DNA of 64,000 nt, from the NCBI RefSeq assembly GCF_014109725.1, contig NZ_CP058554.1, positions 620,001 to 684,000 on the forward strand, given 5' to 3'. A program made the position numbers and the translations under genes. This document shows, one piece after another, positions 8,735 to 15,552 of this stretch (position 1 is its first letter; each line of letters begins with the position of its first letter). Below the pieces are notes generated by a model that saw only the letters and a program-made list of their open reading frames with translations, was not told the DNA's origin and did not search any database. Source of the stretch: Comamonas piscis (GTDB taxonomy: Bacteria; Pseudomonadota; Gammaproteobacteria; Burkholderiales; Burkholderiaceae_C).

Positions 8735-9976
8735 TTAGCCCTTGCTGTCGGGCCAATCCACAAAGGAATGGCTCCACCCCGTCCACACCGCGGGCCCCGG
8801 CGCCATCTCCGCATCGCTGAGCAGGCAACTGTCCAACTGCGCGCGCAGCGCTGCCTCATCCATCCCCATGCCGATCAACACCAGCTCCTGCCGGGCATCC
8901 CCTACGCGGTCGTCCCAGGCTTTGCGGATCAAGGCCAGCGCCTCCGCATCCTGCGGCCAGCGCTCTTCCGGCACAGCGGCCCACCAGTAACCCGCAGCGC
9001 TATGGCGCGCCACCGCACCGGCTTGTGACCACTGGCCTGCCAACGTGGGGTGGCTGGCCAGCCAGAAAAAGCCTTTGGAGCGCACAACGCCCGGCCATTC
9101 CTGGTTGATCAGCGCGAAAAAGCGCTGGGGGTGGAAAGGGCGGCGCGCGCGGTAGACAAAGCTGCCAATGCCATAGGCTTCCGTTTCGGGCTGGTGGCTG
9201 CCGCGCAGCTCCTGCAGCCAGCCGGGCGCCTGGGAGGCCTGCTCAAAATCAAACAGACCCGTTTGCAGCACCTTGTGCAGGGGCACCTGGCCAAACTCGG
9301 CCAGCTCAATGCGGGCGCGGCGGTTCAGGCCGCGCAAGATGGCGATGAGCTGCTCGCGCTCTTCGTTGGATACCAAGTCGGCCTTGTTGAGGACGATCAC
9401 ATCGCAGAACTCGACCTGCTCGACCAGCAGATCCACGACGGTGCGCTGGTCCTCATCGCCCAGCGATTGGCCACGCGCCTGCAAGTGGTCGCGCGAGCTG
9501 TAGTCGCGCAAAAAGTTGAAGGCATCGACCACCGTCACCATCGTGTCCAGCTGCGCCACATCGCCCAGGCTGCGGCCGTCTTCGCCGGCAAAGGTAAAGG
9601 TCTCTGCCACGGGCAGAGGCTCGGAGATGCCGGTGGACTCGATGACCAGCTGGTCAAAGCGGCCTTCGCTGGCCAGGCGGGCGACTTCCACCAGCAAATC
9701 CTCGCGCAGGGTGCAGCAGATGCAGCCATTGCTCATCTCCACCAGCTTCTCATCGGTGCGCGATAGCTCGGCCCCGCCCTGGCGCACCAGGGCCGCATCG
9801 ATATTGACCTCGGACATGTCATTGACGATGACCGCCACGCGCCGGCCTTCGCGGTTGTTGAGGATGTAATTCAGCAGGGTTGTTTTACCGGCGCCCAGAA
9901 ACCCCGAGAGCACGGTGACCGGGAGTTTGGGTGGGCGTGTGGTTGCCAGTGGATTGGAGAGGGCGGTGGAAGTCAT
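8735..9976 (-). CDS. COG0523/CobW-family GTPase, Zur-linked zinc metallochaperone
   Basis: 413 residues from ATG at 9976; a longer reading frame upstream would run through the Zur box and is rejected. Walker A is GFLGAGKTT (residues 25-33), and the hallmark CxCC metal site is CICC (85-88). Switch-like motifs ESTGISEP and NKAD complete the G3E GTPase domain, and a CobW C-terminal domain follows. Members regulated by Zur (ZigA, ZNG1) deliver zinc to client proteins during zinc shortage. A perfect Zur palindrome lies 85 bp upstream in the divergent promoter with the zur-side genes, which supports this role over cobalamin synthesis. Confidence 0.9.
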   Translation of the reverse strand: MTSTALSNPLATTRPPKLPVTVLSGFLGAGKTTLLNYILNNREGRRVAVIVNDMSEVNIDAALVRQGGAELSRTDEKLVEMSNGCICCTLREDLLVEVARLASEGRFDQLVIESTGISEPLPVAETFTFAGEDGRSLGDVAQLDTMVTVVDAFNFLRDYSSRDHLQARGQSLGDEDQRTVVDLLVEQVEFCDVIVLNKADLVSNEEREQLIAILRGLNRRARIELAEFGQVPLHKVLQTGLFDFEQASQAPGWLQELRGSHQPETEAYGIGSFVYRARRPFHPQRFFALINQEWPGVVRSKGFFWLASHPTLAGQWSQAGAVARHSAAGYWWAAVPEERWPQDAEALALIRKAWDDRVGDARQELVLIGMGMDEAALRAQLDSCLLSDAEMAPGPAVWTGWSHSFVDWPDSKG

Positions 9977-10060
9977 CGTGGAATAGCTGGGTTGGCGCTG
10001 GCTGGGGTGGCTTGCTGCATGCAGGGCCCGCGCTGGGTGGTGCCTTTGTTGGTGATGCAA

Positions 10061-10074
10061 TATGTTATAACATA
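10061..10074. promoter_or_regulatory. Zur operator in a divergent promoter
   Basis: TATGTTATAACATA is a perfect 14-bp palindrome and matches the core of the Zur box (ATGTTATAACAT). It lies between the CobW-family gene on the minus strand and the small gene plus zur on the plus strand. One Zur dimer site could therefore repress both directions when zinc is plentiful, including zur itself. Confidence 0.85.
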
Positions 10075-10151
10075 ACAAATCGAAGCTGACTTTTCTCAAG
10101 CGTTCAGCGGGAACCGGGGGATGGCGGCTATCAGATGTGGAAAGGACAACG

Positions 10152-10406
10152 ATGATTCCCAGAACCTACGCGCAGTGGCGGCACTGCATCACCGTCGAAT
10201 GCGGCATCCCCTTGAGCGCCGACTTCATCGCGCTGCGCCTCGCGGTATGGCGCAATCCGGAGCTGGAGGAAACCCAGCGCTTCAGGCGCCTCTACGGCGA
10301 TGCGCATTGGCAGGCGGTGCAGCGCTGGTTTGTGCAAGCCGCGCAAGAGCAGGAGGGCGCCCCTGCGGTGTCCCCGCTGGCCGTGTCCGCACAGCAGAAC
10401 GGCTAA
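10152..10406 (+). CDS. Small conserved-looking hypothetical protein in the zinc regulon
   Basis: 84 residues from ATG at 10152, with an AAAGG ribosome site 5-6 bp upstream; a GTG 15 bp earlier is less convincing. No signal peptide or membrane helix is seen. The sequence is rich in Arg, Trp and Gln, with single Cys and His residues, so it is not an obvious zinc-site protein. It lies first behind the Zur box, 27 bp before zur, so it should be co-transcribed with zur and zinc-regulated. I do not recognise a family. The composition and ribosome site support a real gene. Confidence 0.65.
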   Translation: MIPRTYAQWRHCITVECGIPLSADFIALRLAVWRNPELEETQRFRRLYGDAHWQAVQRWFVQAAQEQEGAPAVSPLAVSAQQNG

Positions 10407-10433
10407 ACTCTGGCCTCTGCCTTTGTTGTCACC

Positions 10434-10862
10434 ATGTCCACAGTCGCCAAAACGCCCCCGCCCGAGTTGACCAAGCACCAAGCCCTGGTGCTGCAAGCGT
10501 TGGCGCGCGAGGCCAATCCAGCCAGCGCCTATGCCCTGCTCGACAAGTTGCGTGACGAAGGTGTGCGTGCGCCGCAGCAGGTCTACCGCGCGCTGGACAA
10601 GCTGATCGAGTACGGCCTGGTGCACCGGGTGGAGAGCCTCAACTCCTTTGTGGCCTGCGCCCATACGCATGCCGAAGGCCATGACCATGGCCTGGTGGTG
10701 TTCGCCATCTGCGATAGCTGCGGCCAGGTGGATGAGTTTTTGGAGCCTGCGGTAGAGCGGCGCCTGAAGACCTGGTCCAAGGCCAATGGCTTTCGCCCCA
10801 GCAGCACCCATGTCGAGATGCATGGCACCTGCGGCCGCTGCACTGCTGCACCGGCTGCCTGA
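10434..10862 (+). CDS. zur: Zinc uptake regulator, Fur family
   Basis: 142 residues. N-terminal winged helix (about residues 10-75) followed by a metal-binding dimerisation domain. The domain has a His-rich stretch AHTHAEGHDHG and two CxxC pairs, CDSC and CGRC, which form the structural zinc site of Fur-family proteins. With zinc bound, Zur represses uptake genes by binding palindromic ATGTTATAACAT sites. Two such sites flank this gene and both front zinc-homeostasis genes. This makes Zur far more likely than Fur, PerR or Nur. Confidence 0.93.
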   Translation: MSTVAKTPPPELTKHQALVLQALAREANPASAYALLDKLRDEGVRAPQQVYRALDKLIEYGLVHRVESLNSFVACAHTHAEGHDHGLVVFAICDSCGQVDEFLEPAVERRLKTWSKANGFRPSSTHVEMHGTCGRCTAAPAA

Positions 10863-10970
10863 GCGCGTCTAACCGCCGCTCTTTCCCCTCTCCGCTTCCG
10901 CTAATTCCTTCCCGTCCTTGCCTGGCCGTTTGTGCCGGGCTGGCTGCGTTTGCGCTTTGTTGTTTTCATT

Positions 10971-10986
10971 TGATGTTATAACATCA
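10971..10986. promoter_or_regulatory. Zur operator upstream of the znu genes
   Basis: TGATGTTATAACATCA is a perfect 16-bp palindrome with the same ATGTTATAACAT core as the operator at 10061-10074. It lies 79 bp before a small membrane-protein gene and 204 bp before znuC. It should repress the importer when zinc is sufficient. Confidence 0.87.
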
Positions 10987-11064
10987 CATTTTGAAATGCA
11001 GCAGTTGCGTGCTTTGTGCCACCAGGCGGATCTGGGTACGGCGGCAACTGTGAACGGGCGAGCT

Positions 11065-11193
11065 ATGGGATCAACACAAACAACCAGGCGCCGCAGTGCC
11101 TTGCAGGCATCGGCGCTGGCGCGTTGCCTGCTGGCGCTGGGCTTGAGCGCGCTGCTCTGGGGCGTAGTGCTATGGGCGGTGCAGCAGCCATGA
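11065..11193 (+). CDS. Small single-helix membrane protein ahead of znuC
   Basis: 42 residues: a basic N-terminus with three consecutive Arg residues, then one hydrophobic helix (about residues 20-39). Its stop codon overlaps the znuC start as ATGATG/ATGA, an arrangement that normally marks translational coupling and argues that the frame is translated. Alternative starts are GTG at 11050 and ATG at 10996. Starts further upstream would run across the Zur box. Function unknown; it may assist or regulate the ZnuCB transporter. The ribosome site is weak, so confidence is modest. Confidence 0.45.
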   Translation: MGSTQTTRRRSALQASALARCLLALGLSALLWGVVLWAVQQP

Positions 11194-11924
11194 TGCAGTC
11201 GGTTTCCCCTCTGACGGCGGCAGTGCATGGCGTGGACTTTGAACTCTCCAACCTCGGCCTGGGCTATGGCGGCAAGCTGGCGCTGCGGGGTGTCAGCGGG
11301 CAGTTTGCGGCGGGCTCGATGACGGCCGTTGTCGGCCCCAATGGCGGGGGCAAATCGACCTTGCTCAAAGGTCTGCTGGGGTTGCTCAAGCCCATGCAGG
11401 GGACGGTGCGCTGCCGCTATCCCCGCGCCGCGCTGGGCTACCTGGCACAGGCTTGCGAGGTGGAACGAGATTTTCCCATCAGCGTGGAAGACTTTGTCAG
11501 CCTGGGCCTCTGGGCGCAGACGGGCGCGCTGGGTGCCGTCAGCGATGCGCAGCGCGTGCAGATCAGCACTGCATTAGCGACAGTGGGCTTGCAGGGCTGG
11601 CAGCCGCGCTGGATTGCCGAGCTCTCGGGCGGGCAGTTCCAGCGCATGCGCTTTGCCCGGCTCTGGGTGCAGAACCCGCCGGTGATCTTGCTGGATGAGC
11701 CCTTTACCGGTGTCGATGAGCCCTCCATCGATGTGCTGCTGCAGCTGTTGCAGCAGTGGCATGTGCGGGGCCGCACCGTGCTGGCCGTGCTGCATGACCG
11801 CGAGATGGTGGAAGCGTTTTTTCCGCAGGCCTTGGCGCTGGCGGGCACGCAGCTGGGCTGGGGGGATACCGCTGATGTGCTGCCGAGCCTGGCTGCACGC
11901 GCAGGTGCCAGGAGGCGCGCATGA
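11190..11924 (+). CDS. znuC: Zinc ABC transporter ATP-binding protein
   Basis: 244 residues from ATG at 11190; a longer frame upstream is discarded because it crosses the small gene. It has the ABC ATPase motifs: Walker A GPNGGGKST, signature LSGGQFQRM, Walker B VILLDEPFTGVD, and the H-loop in AVLHD. It powers zinc import through ZnuB in the inner membrane. It is coupled to the small gene before it and to znuB after it (ATGA overlap at 11921). Assignment to zinc rather than manganese rests on the Zur operator and on the His-rich binding protein downstream. Confidence 0.93.
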   Translation: MMQSVSPLTAAVHGVDFELSNLGLGYGGKLALRGVSGQFAAGSMTAVVGPNGGGKSTLLKGLLGLLKPMQGTVRCRYPRAALGYLAQACEVERDFPISVEDFVSLGLWAQTGALGAVSDAQRVQISTALATVGLQGWQPRWIAELSGGQFQRMRFARLWVQNPPVILLDEPFTGVDEPSIDVLLQLLQQWHVRGRTVLAVLHDREMVEAFFPQALALAGTQLGWGDTADVLPSLAARAGARRRA

Positions 11925-12814
11925 TCGACGAGCTGTTGTGGCAGCCCTTTGTGGACTACGGCTTTATGCGCCGCGCGCTGGCCGGCTGCCTGGCCTTGAG
12001 CGCTGGTGCCGCGCCCTTGGGCACCATCTTGCTGTTGCGCCGCATGAGCCTGGTGGGCGATGCCATGTCGCATGCCATCTTGCCGGGCGCGGCCATGGGC
12101 TATTTGCTGTTTGGCCTGTCTCTACCGGCGATGACGATCGGTGGCCTGGCCGCGGGCCTGATCGTGGCCCTGCTCTCGGGCGTGGTGACCCGCTACACCG
12201 CCCTGCGCGAGGACGCGAGCTTTGCCGGCTTCTACCTGATCTCGCTGGCGCTGGGCGTGTTGCTGATCTCGCTGCGCGGCTCCAATGTGGATCTGCTGCA
12301 TGTGTTGTTTGGCTCGGTGCTGGCGCTGGACGATCCCACCCTTTATCTGACCGCCACCATCGCCAGCCTGTCGATGCTGGGCCTGGCATTGATGTACCGG
12401 CCCTTGCTGATGGAATGCCTGGACCCCGGCTTTTTGCGGCTGCAGGGGCGCATGGGCAGCATCAGCCATGGGGTTTTCATGCTTTTGCTGGTGCTCAATT
12501 TGGTAGGGGGATTTCATTCGCTGGGCACCTTGATGGCGGTGGCCCTGGTGGTGCTGCCCGCCGCCAGTGCGCGGTTCTGGCTGCGCGGCGTGGGCCTGCA
12601 GATGGCGCTGTCCACCGGTATCGCGATGGCCGGCAGCGTGCTGGGCCTGCTGCTGTCCTTCCACGCGGGCATTGCGGCATCGGCCGCCATCACCTTGAGC
12701 CTGGGCAGCTTGTACCTGCTGTCCTTGTGCCTGGGCCGGCTGGGCAGCGTGTGGGCGCAGCGCCAGGCACCAGCCAACGATTCTGTGACTGAACCAATGG
12801 GAGTATCCGAATGA
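11921..12814 (+). CDS. znuB: Zinc ABC transporter permease
   Basis: 297 residues with about eight membrane helices, the ABC-3 (ZnuB/TroCD) family pattern, including the GDAMSHAILPGAAMGYLLFG segment typical of these permeases. It forms the zinc channel of the ZnuABC importer. It overlaps znuC and znuA by 4 bp each, so the three genes form a tight operon. Normal length for the family. Confidence 0.93.
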   Translation: MIDELLWQPFVDYGFMRRALAGCLALSAGAAPLGTILLLRRMSLVGDAMSHAILPGAAMGYLLFGLSLPAMTIGGLAAGLIVALLSGVVTRYTALREDASFAGFYLISLALGVLLISLRGSNVDLLHVLFGSVLALDDPTLYLTATIASLSMLGLALMYRPLLMECLDPGFLRLQGRMGSISHGVFMLLLVLNLVGGFHSLGTLMAVALVVLPAASARFWLRGVGLQMALSTGIAMAGSVLGLLLSFHAGIAASAAITLSLGSLYLLSLCLGRLGSVWAQRQAPANDSVTEPMGVSE

Positions 12815-13791
12815 GCAACTTTTCCCTGAACCGCCGCGCGCTGCTGGGGCTGGCGCTGAGCAGCGCTCTGCCTGTCAGCACCGTCTGGGCTGCGGGCCAG
12901 CCGCTGCCCGTGGTGGCCAGCTTTTCGATCTTGCAGGATCTCACCCGCCAGGTCGGTGGTGATCTCGTCAGCGTCTCTGCGCTGGTCGGCCCTGACGGCG
13001 ACGCCCATGTGTTTGAGCCCACGCCGCAGCAGGCGCGCCAGCTGCAGCAGGCCAGGGTATTGGTGGCCAATGGTCTCGATTTTGAGAGCTGGTTGCCGCG
13101 CCTCAAAAAGGCCGCAGGCTTTAAAGGCCAGGAGATCGTCGCATCGCAGGGCATTGCGGTGCGCGCCTTGCCCAAAGGGCAAGGCCATGACCACGGGCAC
13201 GTCCATGGCGCTGGCGCTGAAAAGCACGACCATGACCATGGGCACGGCCACAACCATGGCCCCAATGACCCCCACGCCTGGCAGGATGTGAAAAACGCCA
13301 TCGTCTATGTGCGCAATATCGCCAAGGGCCTGGCCACGGCAGACCCGGCCAACGCGTCCCAGTACGACCAGCAGGCCACGCAGTACATCGCCCGCTTGAC
13401 GGCGCTGGACACGAGCCTGCGCCAGCGCTTTGCCGCCGTGCCCGCAGCGCGCCGCACCGTCGTCAGCACCCACGATGCCTTTGGCTACTTTGCCCAGGCC
13501 TATGGCCTGCATTTTGTGCCGGTGCGCGGCCTGTCGACCGAGTCCGAGCCCTCGGCGCGCGACATGGCAGCGCTGGTCAAGCAGGTGCGTGAAGAGCGCA
13601 TTGGCGCCATCTTCCTGGAAAACATCTCCGACCCGCGCCTGCTGGAACAGCTGTCGCGCGAGACGGGCGCTGCCATCGGTGGGCGCCTCTACTCCGATGC
13701 GCTGTCGCCTGCAGGTGGACCGGCTGCCACCTATATCGATATGGTGGAGACCAACGCCAGCACCTTGCTCAAGGCCTTGCAGGCCGGTTGA
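12811..13791 (+). CDS. znuA: Periplasmic zinc-binding protein
   Basis: 326 residues with a cleavable signal (about residues 1-28, ending TVWAAG). Cluster A-I metal-binding protein. Ligands are placed by family comparison at His67 (DAHVFEP), His155 (DPHAW), His221 (STHDAFGYF) and Asp296 (YSDALSP). A His/Asp-rich loop at about residues 126-155, with more than ten His, is the hallmark of zinc-specific members and probably captures zinc in the periplasm. It delivers zinc to ZnuBC. Last gene of the operon, with 4-bp overlap to znuB. Confidence 0.95.
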   Translation: MSNFSLNRRALLGLALSSALPVSTVWAAGQPLPVVASFSILQDLTRQVGGDLVSVSALVGPDGDAHVFEPTPQQARQLQQARVLVANGLDFESWLPRLKKAAGFKGQEIVASQGIAVRALPKGQGHDHGHVHGAGAEKHDHDHGHGHNHGPNDPHAWQDVKNAIVYVRNIAKGLATADPANASQYDQQATQYIARLTALDTSLRQRFAAVPAARRTVVSTHDAFGYFAQAYGLHFVPVRGLSTESEPSARDMAALVKQVREERIGAIFLENISDPRLLEQLSRETGAAIGGRLYSDALSPAGGPAATYIDMVETNASTLLKALQAG

Positions 13792-14335
13792 TCGGCGACT
13801 GGCTTACCGGCCGCTTCCGCTGTCTGCGCGGCAGCGGCGGCCATGCATGCTGGATTGTCGACCAGATGCATATTTGCAACGGCATCGGGCGGGGGTGGCC
13901 CGGTGCCGTCCAACGTCGGTGGCTGAGCGCCGCCGGCTCCTGACTTTTCTGCGCTGAGCACCCCGCTCCCCATGCACACAGCGGTACCCGATACTGCTGA
14001 ATTCCCCTGATTTTCTAGATCCTCTGCTATCAAATTGTTTTTTGATGGCAGTCTTTCGCGTACCCGCTCGGCCCTCGATTTGCGCCGCAGCGGCCTCGGC
14101 GCAGACGCGGGCATCAAGATGCGTTATGACTATTGATATCATTCATTGATTAGTAAATAGCTCGACATCACTTATGATGCGACGCTGTTAGAAATGATAT
14201 GAATTTCTAAAAATCAATAAATTAAATCGATGATTCGATCGCCGATGCTGGCGTCTACCGCCGCCGCGCGATCTTGTCATCCTAGGTTTGGAGCATCGCC
14301 GCTGTGTTTCAAGGCGATGAGGGAGGGGTGTCAAC
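13792..14335. other. Intergenic region without a convincing gene
   Basis: 544 bp between znuA and the pilin gene. The left 300 bp are GC-rich and contain a minus-strand open frame of about 128 codons with low-complexity Ala/Pro content and no ribosome site; I do not accept it as a gene. From about 14120 to 14250 the DNA turns AT-rich, which would suit a promoter for the pilin gene. No clear terminator follows znuA. Confidence 0.6.
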
Positions 14336-14896
14336 ATGGTTTTTATTCAGGAAATCCGTCTGCGGCGGGCGCGCCAGCCTGTGGGCGGTAGCGCCTGTCG
14401 TCGGCTCAAGGCGGCCCAGGGCTTTACGCTCATCGAGGTCATGATCGTGGTCGCCATCGTGGGCATTCTGTCCGCGATTGCCTTGCCCAGCTACAGCGAG
14501 TACATCAAGCGCGGCCAGATCGTCGAGGGCATCACACCCTTGGCCGATATGGGCGCCAAGATGGAGCAGTTCTACCAGGACAACCGGACCTACGTTGCTG
14601 CCTGCCAAAGCAAGATAGCCGCAGAGCCTGCCGAAACGTCCCGCTTCAAGTACATCTGTGACGGACACATGTCTCGCTACACGGTAAAGGCCGAAGGCAA
14701 AGGATCCATGTCCGGCTTCGCGTTTGTACTGACCCACGAAGGTGCCCGCAACACAGCCAGCACGCCGCCAGGCTGGACGGCAGGATCAGGCTGCTGGTCC
14801 AGCCCATCACCACCCGGATCGAGCTGGTGCAGGGCGGCACGCAGCTGCCGCGTATTCTGGTTGCGACCGGGCGGTTGTTGGGCTTGGCTGATATGA
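14336..14896 (+). pseudogene. Type IV pilin (PilE-like) with an aberrant C-terminus
   Basis: An open frame of 186 codons. Residues 1-28 form a long basic leader. The prepilin cleavage site and helix follow: G|FTLIEVMIVVAIVGILSA, with the conserved Glu at mature position 5. The globular part has the expected cysteines and the PilE-like ending GWTAGSGCW. At the Trp codon (14795-14797) the pilin should end within a few residues with CWV...C. Here the DNA switches to PilY1-coding sequence read in another frame, giving about 33 meaningless residues. The product may still be processed, but the disulfide-loop end is altered. I call it a truncated pilin fused to unrelated sequence. Confidence 0.75.
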
Positions 14897-15459
14897 GCGA
14901 TGACAAGCAGCAGTCGGTCTATGGCTTTGATGACAAGGCCAGTGGCTATGACATGAGCGGGCCTGCGTTCCGCGCTGACCTGAAAGCCTCTGAGCTGAAA
15001 AACATCAGCCAGCCGGACGGCACGCTGGCGCGTGAGCTGCGCTGCACCAGCGCCGACCCGGCCGTCTGCAATGACCGCCGCCAAGGCTGGTATGTCGACC
15101 TGCCCGATGCCGGTGAGCGGGTCAATATCAACCTGCGCCTGGCGGGCAGCACCTTGGTGGTCGCCAGCAATGTGCCATCGGATGAGCCCTGCGTCGCAGG
15201 CGGCCATGGCTGGCTCAACTACCTCAACTTCGAGACAGGCCTGGCGGTGGTCGATGGCCCCAATGGCGGCCCGGCTGGGGTACAGGTGCCCGATACGCTT
15301 ATCGTCGGCAATGCGCTGACCGCCAACCAAAACGGCGATGTCACCAGCCACGTCAGCCCCGGCAGTGTGCAGGATGAGCCGATTGACATCGCCATTCCGG
15401 TGGCAGCGCCCCGGCCGCAGGGCCGGCGCATTGGCTGGCGCGAGGCGGTGACAAACTAA
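14797..15459 (+). pseudogene. C-terminal fragment of a PilY1-like pilus adhesin
   Basis: A frame of about 220 codons beginning in QPITTRIEL at 14797-14830 and ending at 15459. It has the layout of the PilY1 beta-propeller C-terminus: ILVATGRLLGLADM, QQSVYGFDD, GWYVDLPDAGERV, then SDEPCVAGGHGWL. PilY1 is normally over 1000 residues and tip-located on type IV pili, so roughly 80% is missing. No start codon with a ribosome site precedes it. It follows the pilin fragment directly and ends before a strong terminator. Probably an inert remnant left by a deletion. Confidence 0.78.
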
Positions 15460-15476
15460 GCGCTGGACCTCAACAC

Positions 15477-15511
15477 AAAGGCCACCCGGGACATCTGTCT
15501 GGGTGGCCTTT
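15477..15511. terminator. Strong rho-independent terminator, probably bidirectional
   Basis: Perfect 11-bp stem AAAGGCCACCC / GGGTGGCCTTT with a 13-nt loop, followed by TCTTCTT. It lies between the PilY1 fragment (plus) and the sensor kinase gene (minus). Its A-start and T-end let it work in both directions. Confidence 0.88.
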
Positions 15512-15552
15512 CTTCTTGCGCAGAAACGCTGCGGGTTTCTGCAGCCAGATGC

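Noticed and set aside
13731..14117. Minus-strand open frame of 128 codons after znuA
   Set aside because: Ala/Pro/Gly low-complexity, overlapping the znuA end, and without a ribosome site.
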